This document shows, in pieces, positions 1-9,179 of a stretch of DNA of 64,000 bases. Positions within the stretch are counted from its first letter, which is position 1, and the number at the start of each line of letters is the position of its first letter. The DNA comes from Cricetomys ansorgei (Eukaryota > Chordata > Mammalia > Rodentia > Nesomyidae): the NCBI GenBank assembly GCA_026225945.1, contig JAMJFZ010000107.1, positions 51,003,001 through 51,067,000 on the forward strand, written 5' to 3'. The notes under the pieces were generated by a model. The model did no database searches and was not told the origin of the DNA. It saw only the letters and a list, made by a program, of their open reading frames with translations. Position numbers and translations under genes: made by a program.

Positions 1-620
1 CTAGAAGACATATGGATGGAGGTGGGGACATGCATGAGTGCACAGCCAGGACAGACAATGGGTGGAGAGGTCTTCAGACAGGCCACCAGACCATCCTAGC
101 CTCCCACTGTCAGCCAAGTCAGTTCTGCCACTCCCATGACCATGGCTGTCACTCTCTCCCTGATGGGTGAAGGGAGAGCATGTGCTGAGAAGCCACCAAG
201 AGCTGTAGGCACAAAGACCAGAGGATAAGGACAGGGTGGGATGCACCAATATGCAGCTGGACTAGTCCTGCCTCCAAACTAACTGCCAAACCACAGGACC
301 ACCCTGCCCCAGAGCAATGACAGCCCAGCCAAAGAGTGTCTCATCTCCTGGACTGAGTATCCACATAGAGACCTGTCTTCTGGTGACCAACAGAACCTTC
401 TGGCCTTTTCACCACATGCCAGGCCAATTCTACCACTCCTGAGGCAGTAGCTGTTCTGTGTAGTGCTCTTCCTGATGGGGCAGGGGAGACATGGACTGTA
501 GTGATATCAAGGGTTTCAAGCACAAAGGCCAAGGCAGCAGGATGGACCATGATAAGGGTGATAAGGGAGCTGTGTGTGCAACAGTCAGAGCTCAAGCTAG
601 TAGTGACCCTGATCACTCTG
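1..620. repeat. Two diverged ~304-bp tandem units
   Basis: Positions about 60-250 and 360-556 align with an offset near 304 bp. Shared blocks include TCTGCCACTCC/TCTACCACTCC, CCTGATGGG, and GCACAAAGACCA/GCACAAAGGCCA followed by a GGATG motif. Identity is roughly two thirds by eye. The left end is cut by the window edge. The block lies directly upstream of the 19-bp minisatellite and may be part of the same element. Confidence 0.5.
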
Positions 621-853
621 CCAGATCTCAGGATGGCTTAGATCCTGAGCAACAACAAGATGTCCCAGCTGAAGAATATTCCATACTTGGGGTTGAGTCT
701 CCTCCCTTTGAAATGGATCTCAGAAACATCAAAAAACTCATGTGGACCAGAACGGTTAGAGATCTGTCTGCATTGCTGACACCACCAGTGTTCTCTGGTT
801 GCTTGAGCCTAGCTCCATGGGGCACTTGTCCTGGCAGGCTGTTTGATGCCTGA
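491..853 (+). other. 120-codon open frame of unknown meaning
   Basis: The frame is acidic and Gln-rich in the middle (PEQQQDVPAEEYSILG) and lies between the 304-bp tandem units and the minisatellite. I recognise no family. It may be a decayed remnant of a mobile-element ORF, or chance. No splice sites, Kozak context or poly(A) signal argue for a gene. Confidence 0.2.
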
Positions 854-857
854 ATGA

Positions 858-1745
858 AGTCCAGGTGCTTATGTGACATATGGGTGGGTGCCTGTGAGAT
901 GACCAGATGCATGCAGGAGGCCCAGGTGACTAGAGGAGGCCTGGGAACCTGTGGGAGGCCCAAGTGACCGCAGATCACCAAGTGTCCGTGTGATATCTGG
1001 GTGCCTGCAGGATTTCCGGATATCTTTGAGATGCCTGGGTGCCTGTGGGTTGGCCCAGTGCCTGCATGATGCCCAGGTGTCTGTGGGATTCCCTGGAGCC
1101 TGGGGGAAGTCCTGGTGCCTATGGGATGTCCGGATGCCTGTGTGATGCCCTTGTGCCCAGGGGAGGCCCTGGTTCCTAAAGGATGTGGGAACTCAAGGTG
1201 CCTATGGGAGTCCTTGGTGCCTTTGGGAGATCCGACTGACTTTCAGATGACTGGGTATCTGTATGATGTTCCAATGGCTGAAGGATGGCTCAGTGCCTGC
1301 TGGATATCTGGGCACCTGCAGGTCACCCTGGTGCCTGTGGATGATCCTGATACCTGTGGGATGTCTGAGTGCTGGTAGGATGACCAGATGCCCACAGTTG
1401 CTTGTGGGGAGACTGGGTGCCTTTGTGATGGTCAGGTATCTGCAGAGTTGTTGGGTATGTTCATGATGCCTGGGTATCTGAAGGACCCCCTGGTGCCTGT
1501 GGTAGGTACTGGTGAGGGTCCTGGTGCCTGCAGGATGTCTGGGTGCCTGTAGGATATCAGGGTCCCTGTGAAATGTTCGTGCACCTGCAGGAAGCAACGA
1601 TGCATATGGGAAATTCTGGTGACTGCCAGACGACCTGGTGCCTATATGAGGTCCTGGTCCCTGAGGGATGACTGGTTGTCTGCAGAAACCATGCCCACAG
1701 GAGCGTGTGGGATGGCAAGAGCCAGTGTGATGCCCTCGTGCTTCC
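858..1745 (+). repeat. Degenerate 19-bp minisatellite, copy 1 (~45 units)
   Basis: Consecutive units approximate GTGCCTGTGGGATGTCTGG. Several neighbours keep exact 19-nt spacing, for example the units GTGCCTGCATGATGCCCAG, GTGTCTGTGGGATTCCCTG and GAGCCTGGGGGAAGTCCTG around 1058-1115. Units are diverged by substitutions and small indels. Because 19 is not a multiple of three, the overlapping open frames are artefacts of low stop density. Confidence 0.85.
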
Positions 1746-2095
1746 AAGATACCAGGGAGCCTGCTCTGTGTACAGGTTTGGGCGGTGAGGCCCAAATTCA
1801 GGTCAAACTCTATAGTGCTTCATCTAGGGGCAAGTATGAGCCAGGTCAAAGTATCCAATCAGAGCAGCCTTCTGCCTCCAAAGACCATGATGAAGCCTGC
1901 CTCCATGCTCCTGCCACACAAAGCTTGACTTGATTTTCTTTGTTGCTGCTGTTATTGTTTTTCTTTTTTTCTTTTTTGAGGCCGCAAGTGTAGGAGGGTA
2001 GAACAGGGAGGAACGAGAAGTGGGTGTTATCAAGATGCATTGTAATAAATTCAAATTATTAATAAAAGTGTTATTAAATTTTAAAAAACGTGATT
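1746..2095 (+). mobile_element. 3' tail of minisatellite-bearing retroelement, copy 1
   Basis: This tail follows the 19-bp array and is shared, in reverse orientation, with 43262-43600. Shared blocks include GGAGCCTGCTCTGTGT, TCAAACTCTATAGTGCTTCAT, a CT-rich stretch before TTTTTTGAGG, and a terminal TTATCAAGATGCATTG... AAATTATTAATAAAAG. The terminal part resembles the 3' end of rodent L1s (compare the antisense L1 end at 51840-51890). It is therefore read as an L1-like, or L1-mobilised, 3' end in plus orientation. Confidence 0.6.
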
Positions 2096-2183
2096 AACTG
2101 TTAAACGAAGAAAGTCAATCCTGCATTATTCAATATCTGTTATGCCACCAGGTGGTGGTGTGGGGTGATATGCACAGAAGAAG

Positions 2184-2336
2184 CAGGCGTGTTATTTATT
2201 TATTTGAGACAAGGTTTTTCTGTTGTAACTCTGGCTGTCCTGGAACTCACCCTGTAGACTAGGCTGGGCTCGAACTCATGGAGACCCACCTGCCTCTGAC
2301 TGGGATTAAAGGCATGTGCCACCAGTGCCCAGCTCA
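2184..2336 (-). mobile_element. B1 SINE
   Basis: The antisense B1 pattern is clear. A T-rich start is followed by GAGACAAGGTTTTTCTG, CTGGCTGTCCTGGAACTCAC, and GGGATTAAAGGCATGTGCCACCA at the right end, which is the reverse of the B1 5' end. Confidence 0.9.
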
Positions 2337-2483
2337 GGCCTGTGTTTTAAATGGCTGAAAAAACTGTGTTTCCTTTGAACATCTTAAAGATGACTGGCTT
2401 GTTTCTTAGAACACTGTTTTTCTATTACTTTAGGAAGATACCATGTTTGAAGTATCAATCATGAAAGATTATCCTTTCTAATA

Positions 2484-3047
2484 CAGTCATGCCTCTTGAT
2501 TAAAGGTAAAGACTCATTCTAAAAAAAAAAAAATCATGGTTAGGAGATTTTGTTACATCATGGAATGTGTACACACAGACATAAATTGTGTTGCCTATGC
2601 ACACCTAGTCTCTACAGGAGACCCTGATGCCCCTGAGGTCCCAGTGAGCAGAGCATGTGATACAGGTACAGAGAATGTGATACAATCATGAGATGCTTGA
2701 AACAGGAGATCACATTTGATGGTTGTCAGTGTGACACAGCATCCTGTTTCACACTAAACTTGCTTCGATAGGCAGAAAAACTACACTAAAATGTTGATAC
2801 ATATGCCTGTAGCAAGGTCATCTGTCACTGTCAAGTATTCTGTTCTGTGTGATTGTTTTCCTTGAGACATAGTGGTTGGTTTGCATAAGCACCACTATGG
2901 ACATGTGAGGAGTGCACTGCACTTTGTGGCATGTACAATGTCAGCATGTGATATTAATTTATCACCTCCATAAAAGTCTTATGGGACCATCCTTGTAGAC
3001 ATTGACTGCAGCTGACTGAAATGACTCTAGGCAGTGGTGTGTGACTG
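2484..3047. mobile_element. Tigger-type (Tc1/mariner) DNA transposon fossil
   Basis: The left end begins CAGTCATGCCTCTTGATTAA next to a TA. The right end is GTGTGTGACTG, its degenerate inverted counterpart. Internal blocks such as GGTTAGGAGATTTTGT, GCCTATGCACACCTAG and TCTTATGGGACCA match what I recall of a Tigger-family non-autonomous element. It is heavily mutated with no transposase frame. The exact subfamily is not assigned. Confidence 0.65.
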
Positions 3048-3109
3048 TGTTTTATAGGTGATTGGGTTCAGTTACAATTTAGGCATGAAGTACCGTACAA
3101 AAGGCTCAC

Positions 3110-3425
3110 ATAGTAAGGGTTTCACCCCAAGCTGGTAGCACTATTTTGGAGGTTTGGGAAACCTTAGGGAGTAGGATCTTGTTGGAGAAAATAGGTCACC
3201 GGAGGCATGTCTTTGTAGGCTATATCTTGTCTCAGACTTCTTCCCTCTTGTCTACTTCTGCTGTTACCTCTCTCTCTTTCTCTAGATTTCTGGAGACCTG
3301 GTAAGTCTTTTCAACCACAAGCGCCCTCCACCATGATGGTCTTCTCACTTGCATGGTGCTGAGGAACCACAGACTGAGCCCTCTGAAACTGTGAACTAAA
3401 ACAAAACATTCTTTAAGTTACTTAT
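3110..3425 (+). mobile_element. L1 3'-end-derived repeat (Lx/L1MA-like), sense
   Basis: Contains the recurrent rodent pattern of GGTAGCACTATTTTGGAGGTTTGGGAAACCTTAGG, a GTTGGAG block, and CTCTGAAACTGTGAACTAAA near its end. It is followed immediately by a related repeat in the opposite orientation. Family naming is from memory and uncertain; that it is an interspersed repeat is more secure. Confidence 0.5.
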
Positions 3426-3432
3426 ACAAAAT

Positions 3433-3785
3433 ATTGTGCTGTCTTAGGGTTTTCATTGCTGTGAGAGACACCATGACTATGGTAAGTCTTATAAAGGAAA
3501 GCATTTAATTACAGTTTCAGAGGTTTAATCCATTATCATCATGCAGGAAGCATGGAGGCATGCAGGCAGACATGGTGCTGGAGAAGTAGCTTAAAGTTCT
3601 ATATCTGAATCCTCAGACAGCAAGAAGAGAGAGTGACACTGGAGCAGGCTTGAGCTTCTGAAACCTCAAAGCCCATCCTCAATGACACACTTCCTCCGAG
3701 GCCATGCCTACTCCACCAAGGTCCCACCTCCTAATAGTGTCACTTCCTATGGGCCTATAAGGGCTGTTTTAATTCAAACCACCAC
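3433..3785 (-). mobile_element. L1 3'-end-derived repeat (Lx-like), antisense
   Basis: Runs from GTCTTAGGGTTTTCATTGCTGTGA, through CTTATAAAGGAAAGCATTTAATTACAG and CATGGTGCTGGAGAAG, to ATTCAAACCACCACA. This is a very common muroid interspersed repeat, which I place with ancient Lx-class L1 3' ends. The subfamily is not certain. Confidence 0.6.
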
Positions 3786-4987
3786 ATATGTCAAAGAGAT
3801 GAAAAGCCCCATGTAAAACAAGTTCTCTAGTCCACAGGATGATAGAATAAGTACATTTCATCGTTTGTAATGTTTATCTCACAGGGGCATAGAGTGGGTG
3901 CACAAAACATTGTTAAGATTGACAGCATGGCTAGAACAAACATTGAGCTTTTAAGGTGATCACTTCAAATGTCGATATAATTTTGGGTGCAATTAGTTTA
4001 AAAACAAATCACTTCTTACTTCATCCATCAATCGCTAAAATGGTAAGAGCGAGGTTTTTCTTTTGTTTGTTGTTTGTTTGTTTGTTAAAACAGTGACTGT
4101 AATTTGGGAAATTTGAAAGTGAAGAAATAGAATATCCACTTCTATAGCAGCAATTTTAAATCCTGTGATGTGCCATTAAAGAATCTAATGAGAGAGGCTA
4201 TGAAGAAGGGCATGAGAAGAATCAGCCATGGCAGGATCCATACAGGTGAAATGTCAGCATGTGTGGATGCTCAGAGGTGGGGATTAGTTGAGATATTTGG
4301 GGATTGAAAGGAATTCCCCGGATCTCAGTTCCCCAGAATCAGAGAGAATGAGCTAAAGAAGACTTGGAAAAGGAACCCCTTAGGAGAAAGAGGTTTTCCA
4401 TTTAGTGAGCAATTTGATCGCTGTTGCAGACACAGTGGTAAATGCGTTTCCAATCTTTAACACATTCTTTTTACCAGTCAAAACACAGACTTTAACCCCC
4501 TACCCCAGGCCCCCTATGTTATAAAGCCACAACTAAAAGAGTTGACATCACACAAAATTTGAGACCTATCCTTTGTACTCCTGAGGCTCTTCTCTGGCTC
4601 TCTGGTAAAGTCCTTCAGAAAGCTGTTTGCACAAAACTGTAGGCACCATTGTACAACAGGAAATACTGTACGGTTCCTTTGCTCCCAGAGGCCACATGTG
4701 ATAAGTGACATCACTGTCTCCTAGACACACTCCTGGAAGTGCTTGACATCATAATACTAAGTCAGGGCAACTTCCATGAAGCTTGGCTCTCCTCTGGAAA
4801 AGGAGAAATTGCCAAGTGGGCTCCTTGGATTATGACACTAGCTCATCCATGCTGGGGATGTCATTTGCCTCCCATGTCAATCCCACAGCATTTGGTTAGC
4901 AGGAAAGCGACACTGTTTTAAAATGCTCAAGTTAGTCTCCATCTTCTTCCTTCCTAGGGAAAAGGACATTCTCCTTCAAGGTTCTCA
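3786..4987. other. Intergenic, no gene recognised
   Basis: AT-rich sequence with a short (TTTG)n run at about 4060-4084. No coding, RNA or regulatory signal that I can support. Confidence 0.6.
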
Positions 4988-5240
4988 CTATGGTTTGAAT
5001 GTGAGATGTCTCCCACGGGTTCAAGTGTTTCAACAGTCCATCACTAGCTCCTGATACTGGGGAGGTTGTGGAACCTATGAAAGACAAGGCAAAGCAGCAA
5101 AAAATAGGTTGCTGCCTGCAGGCATTGAGCGTTATAGCTTAGCACTACTTCTGCCCCGGTTTCTTTCCCTATGCTAATCCTGGGAAGCGATCCCACCACA
5201 GCGCCCTTCCCGCCACGGTGGATGTCTCTCTGGATCAGTA
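4988..5240 (+). mobile_element. Ancient L1 3'-end fragment (L1MA-like)
   Basis: ATGGTTTGAATGTGAGATGTCTCCCAC, then a GTTCAAGTGTTTCAACA-type block, then GGGGAGGTTGTGGAACC are the diagnostic order seen in old mammalian L1 3' UTR copies. The right part is diverged and the boundary is approximate. Confidence 0.5.
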
Positions 5241-5774
5241 GTAAAGGAATCCTTCCTGTTCTAGGTTTTTCTGTTAGAGATATCTGTCACCAAGAAGGAT
5301 TCAAGAAGCTAATACAACCTTCTAAGAGTTTTCTGACATATGGTGGTGGAAAGGGCTTTTACCTTATAATTGAGATCTGAGGGTCTTCTGCATGGGAAGC
5401 CATCGTGGGCAGATCATTCTTTCTGAAGCTACTATTCTGAATTCCTACAATGAGGGGCTTAGATCAGACATTTGTAATGCCAGTTGCATTGATTTGCATG
5501 ACAGTTGTAAATCCCATGGTTTGATGGGCATACAGAGTGAAATATGAAATACTTGAAGACTGAGTTCAGCAGAGCATTGCAGCAGTTGGAGTTTTATAGT
5601 TTACTAGTCACTTGGGTAGCAGTCCCTAACCTTTCTAACCTGTCTCCTCATTTCTGAGAAACAGCAACACATAATTTAACTACTTCCAGTTGAGACACAC
5701 GAGACAATAGACCAAAGGAAAAATTTGTACATCGTACTTATATCATTGTGAGTTTTATCGGAGATAACTATGAG

Positions 5775-5866
5775 CTGCCCTAAGAGTGTTGGGAATTAAG
5801 TCTGAGTCTTCTGGAAGAGCAATTACCGCTCTCAACCGCTGAGCCACCTCCAGCGCTGCTCGCCGC
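5775..5866 (-). mobile_element. B2-type SINE fragment
   Basis: The antisense tRNA-like head is visible: GGAATTAAGTCTGAGTCTTCTGGAAGAGCAATTACCGCTCTCAACCGCTGAGCCACCTCCAGC. Only the 5' part of the SINE is recognisable. Confidence 0.7.
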
Positions 5867-7435
5867 TTCCTGAGTCATATCCTACACTGGAACGCTCACA
5901 CTTCCATGTGGAGTTATCCCGGGTGACTTCTATGTGCACATCTCTGCAGAAAATCGTTGGAAAATGCCCTCAGAAGTTATTTGTTAGAAGAAATCAAGAC
6001 AGATGCCAAATGGAGCTCCTATTTAAACAGAAACTTCCAGAAGCTGTAGTAGGTCAAATACACAGCTCCAAAATTGGAGAAACCTTAAGAAATATTTAAA
6101 AATTAAAAAGAAAAAGATGAAAACCAAAAAAACCTAAAAAAAAAAAAGGCCCCACATAGGAATTTCTGTGTGTCTGGCCATAACCCAAGTGAAGTTTCCC
6201 CACTGTGGTCACCCCTTCTCTGCACCGCTACAGGCAAGCACCTGCTATAAAATGCACAGCCCCTAACTGCCTCTGCTAAACGACAGCAAGCATTCCCTGG
6301 CAGAGTTCCAAAAGCGGCAGGCAACAATTTAATTATCTCGGAGTCAATAACTGTCCGTGATCCCCAGCAGGTCAGTAAACCATAAGCCCTACCGACAATT
6401 ATCTGCAAGAGACCATTCGAGAGGAGCTGTGGTGCTGAATTCCCAGCAATCCCCAAGGCAGGGCGGTTACGGGAGGTTTAGAATGACGCTCAAGCGCATC
6501 AGAATTCTGCTGGAATCCTGGGTTTAGACAGAACTCACAGGGATGCATAACAGGCAGGCAAATCCCAAATAGCCAACCAGAGGGAATGGAGAATAAAAAA
6601 AAAAAAAAATTCATAGGCACTTTGTGAAGTTTTGGGTTTTTGCTGTCTGAAAAACTCCAGTGGTTCAGACAGCAGCAGTGTTGATCTTAGATGGAGTGGA
6701 TCACACCTCTTTCTCATACATGCTCTGTATGGACTCACCATATCCTTCCTTAGCTTGACTTATCCCTTACGCTAAGCAGCCCCGGAATATACCTCTCCTT
6801 ACTCCCCCTCCACACCAAACTCATTAATTCGTTCTAAAACCTGCTTTGGGTGATTTTTTTTCAGCTTTGATGGTAGTGTTCAGACTTGAGAAGCTGTGAG
6901 AGTTTTGATCAAAGAATGTAATAATCTAATAAGATGAGCCCTGGGACTTGGCTCCCAGATCCCCTTCCTTCAAGATACAATCCACTGGTGCCATACAGTC
7001 TCGGTCCTGCAGAATTACTCATTATTTTGGGGTTTCTCTTTGACTACATTATCTCAAGTCAGATACAGGATTTCTTCCTACAAAGTAAAAATTAATTAAT
7101 ACTAAGTCACGCTTTCAAGAGGTTGATGGGGTTCTTTTCTTAACACCCTCATAGGAGTACTCTTATTGCCTGATCTCTTCAGGGTTTTCACCGCTTCATC
7201 CTGATGACCTGAATAACCGGCATGCTTTAGGTTTATCTATAGAACACTCCAGATAAGACCTTCCTAATTAAGACAGAATCCAGGTAGTTGTGATGCCCAC
7301 CATGATAAGGATGTATCCTTCTGTTCTGCCTGTCTGCTGTACCTGGACGGCCTCCCTTTTGGTACAGGATAGTTAAGAGTTGCATTGTAAGATGGAGGGA
7401 AAGATGAGAGTACAAAAGCACATATACAGCATGCC

Positions 7436-7438
<3 letters not shown>
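5867..7438. other. Intergenic, possible conserved block at 6150-6480
   Basis: No gene recognised. The block 6150-6480 stands out from its AT-rich surroundings by CpGs and homeodomain-type ATTTAATTATC near 6330, with no repeat family that I recognise. See findings. Confidence 0.4.
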
Positions 7439-7472
<34 letters not shown>

Positions 7473-7490
7473 ACACGCATCATACACACA
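7439..7490. repeat. (AC)n microsatellite
   Basis: Pure AC run at 7439-7467, then an imperfect continuation with TAC and CGC interruptions. Confidence 0.95.
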
Positions 7491-8125
7491 TAACAAAGGG
7501 CACTGAAACTCATTTGTTATTTCTTGATCATGGTTCTGCTTTTCATAGGTGAAACTCGTGGGCCCTAGCAATTAAGCTTTCTTTGTTCTAGCTTTCCTAA
7601 CCCTGACCAAACAAGTCCCTAGCAAAAATGTGTTTTTTCTTACATTACTGATTCTAAGGCAGCTGACAAAACATCCTAATTTAACCCTGTAACTATGTGT
7701 GAAAAACACCTACCGTTTTTATCTATACATGTCTTTTAGTTATTCTTTCTGGAGTTTCAACTGAGCGGCACTGCCTTGCCCAAGTGGCATTGCTTGAGGG
7801 AAAGTCATCAACATTGTTATGTGTGCCAGTAACACTGCCCAGTGAGGGGTTAGAGACCCCCATAGAACTTTCATACCACAAGAGACTCAGGGAGACTGTG
7901 GTAGCAACAAGCATGATAAGGCCCAGCTGTAGCAAAGGGCATTCAGGAGACAATCCCCCAGGAGGCCAAGGTAAGAACCTACTGTCGCCTTGCTAAACGG
8001 TAGGCTGACTCCTAAGGCTCCAATGCTGGCTGCTGTTCCCCTGCACCGCTTCCAGCACTGTCTCAAGAAGACAAAACAAACAAACACACAAACAGATAAC
8101 AACAACAAGAAAAACAAAAAAGTGA

Positions 8126-8290
8126 ATACTATCTGAGTGTGGTGGCACATCCTTATGATCTCAGCACGTGGAGCTGGAAGGAGGAACATGAGGAATTCTA
8201 ATGTTCCTGATATCAATATCATCACTGGCTACAACGTAGTGGGTTTGAGGTCAGCCCGGGTGACTTGAGACCATACTAAATAAATAATTC
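8126..8290 (+). mobile_element. Diverged B1-type SINE
   Basis: CTGAGTGTGGTGGCACATCCTTATGATCTCAGCAC matches the B1 5' end. GTTTGAGGTCAGCCCGGG, GAGACCATACTAAATAAATAA completes the right part. Just left, at about 8057-8120, is an A-rich segment following TGTCTCAAGAAGACAAAAC, possibly the tail of another SINE. Confidence 0.65.
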
Positions 8291-8495
8291 AGACATACAT
8301 AATCAAATGACTACCATATAAATATGACTGCAAACTTACTTTCATATTAAAATAAATTTTGAAATTTTTTTCTTAAAATTAGGCATTCATAAACTTCTTA
8401 TTGTTGTACAATCTTATACATATTTAAATCGTAGGATTTCATCAATATAATTGTATCATCAACAGTTATTACATTTTTTGCTACATTACATGTGG

Positions 8496-8523
<28 letters not shown>
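8496..8523. repeat. (TA)n microsatellite
   Basis: Pure TA dinucleotide run. Confidence 0.95.
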
Positions 8524-8527
<4 letters not shown>

Positions 8528-8825
8528 GGTGAGACTTGGAGAAATGTCTATAAACCCTGAAAAGAAATCAATAACAGACCAAAGTAACCATACCATCAGT
8601 TCACCTTAGTGAGCTAACATGTTGATTGGCGTTACTTATAGACACTTGGGGGAGGGGCTACTTACAAGAAGTCTGCTGATGCAAAGGCAGCTACATCACT
8701 GAAAACATTGGTAAGGGACTCACAGAAGTTGAAACCCTCTTGCAGAGAGCTCCACAGGTCAAAAAGTGTCTCTTCTCAACAACTTTTACTACTTATATAA
8801 CCCTGAGAGGAAGAGGTCTTGCAAA

Positions 8826-8948
8826 TCTGGTAATTTGGGGATGGGGGCACTTACAGACATGCACCAACACACCCAGTTTATCGAATGCCGAGGATCAAAC
8901 CCAGGGTCTTGCGAGAGCTAGGCAAGCACTCTATCGACTCACCGCATC
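8826..8948 (-). mobile_element. ID/B4-type SINE fragment
   Basis: Antisense tRNA-Ala-derived text, GAGGATCAAACCCAGGGTCTTGCGAGAGCTAGGCAAGCACTCTATCGACTCACCGC, is characteristic of ID-type sequence. It is a SINE remnant, not a functional tRNA gene. Confidence 0.7.
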
Positions 8949-9179
8949 TCTATCCTCTCCAGTGTTTCCTTGAAGTTTTATAGTCTCTGTCTTAACCGGC
9001 ATTTGCTCCTTTAATACACTTTGAGTTAGAGACTATAAATAGGTAGGTAGGTAGGCATGGAGGAAGGAGAGGTAGATAGAGTAAGGTGTGGGACAAGGTC
9101 AAATTTTCTTTTATATAGATGCACAGTTTAATGCAATTTATTGAAAAGACTATATTTTTGCTACTAAATTTCTATTCCA

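Noticed and set aside
858..1745. Possible CRISPR-like or protein-repeat array
   Set aside because: The 19-bp units are contiguous with no spacers, strongly diverged, and lie in a rodent genome. Frames through it are open only because the unit rarely contains stops.
7264..7476. Cys-Val repeat frames here and at 15684-15902, 17782-18015, 27021-27311 and 35792-36031
   Set aside because: They are translated (TG)n/(CA)n microsatellites.
8880..8945. Possible tRNA gene
   Set aside because: The text is the tRNA-Ala-derived part of an ID-type SINE with mutations, in antisense, and no complete cloverleaf is visible.
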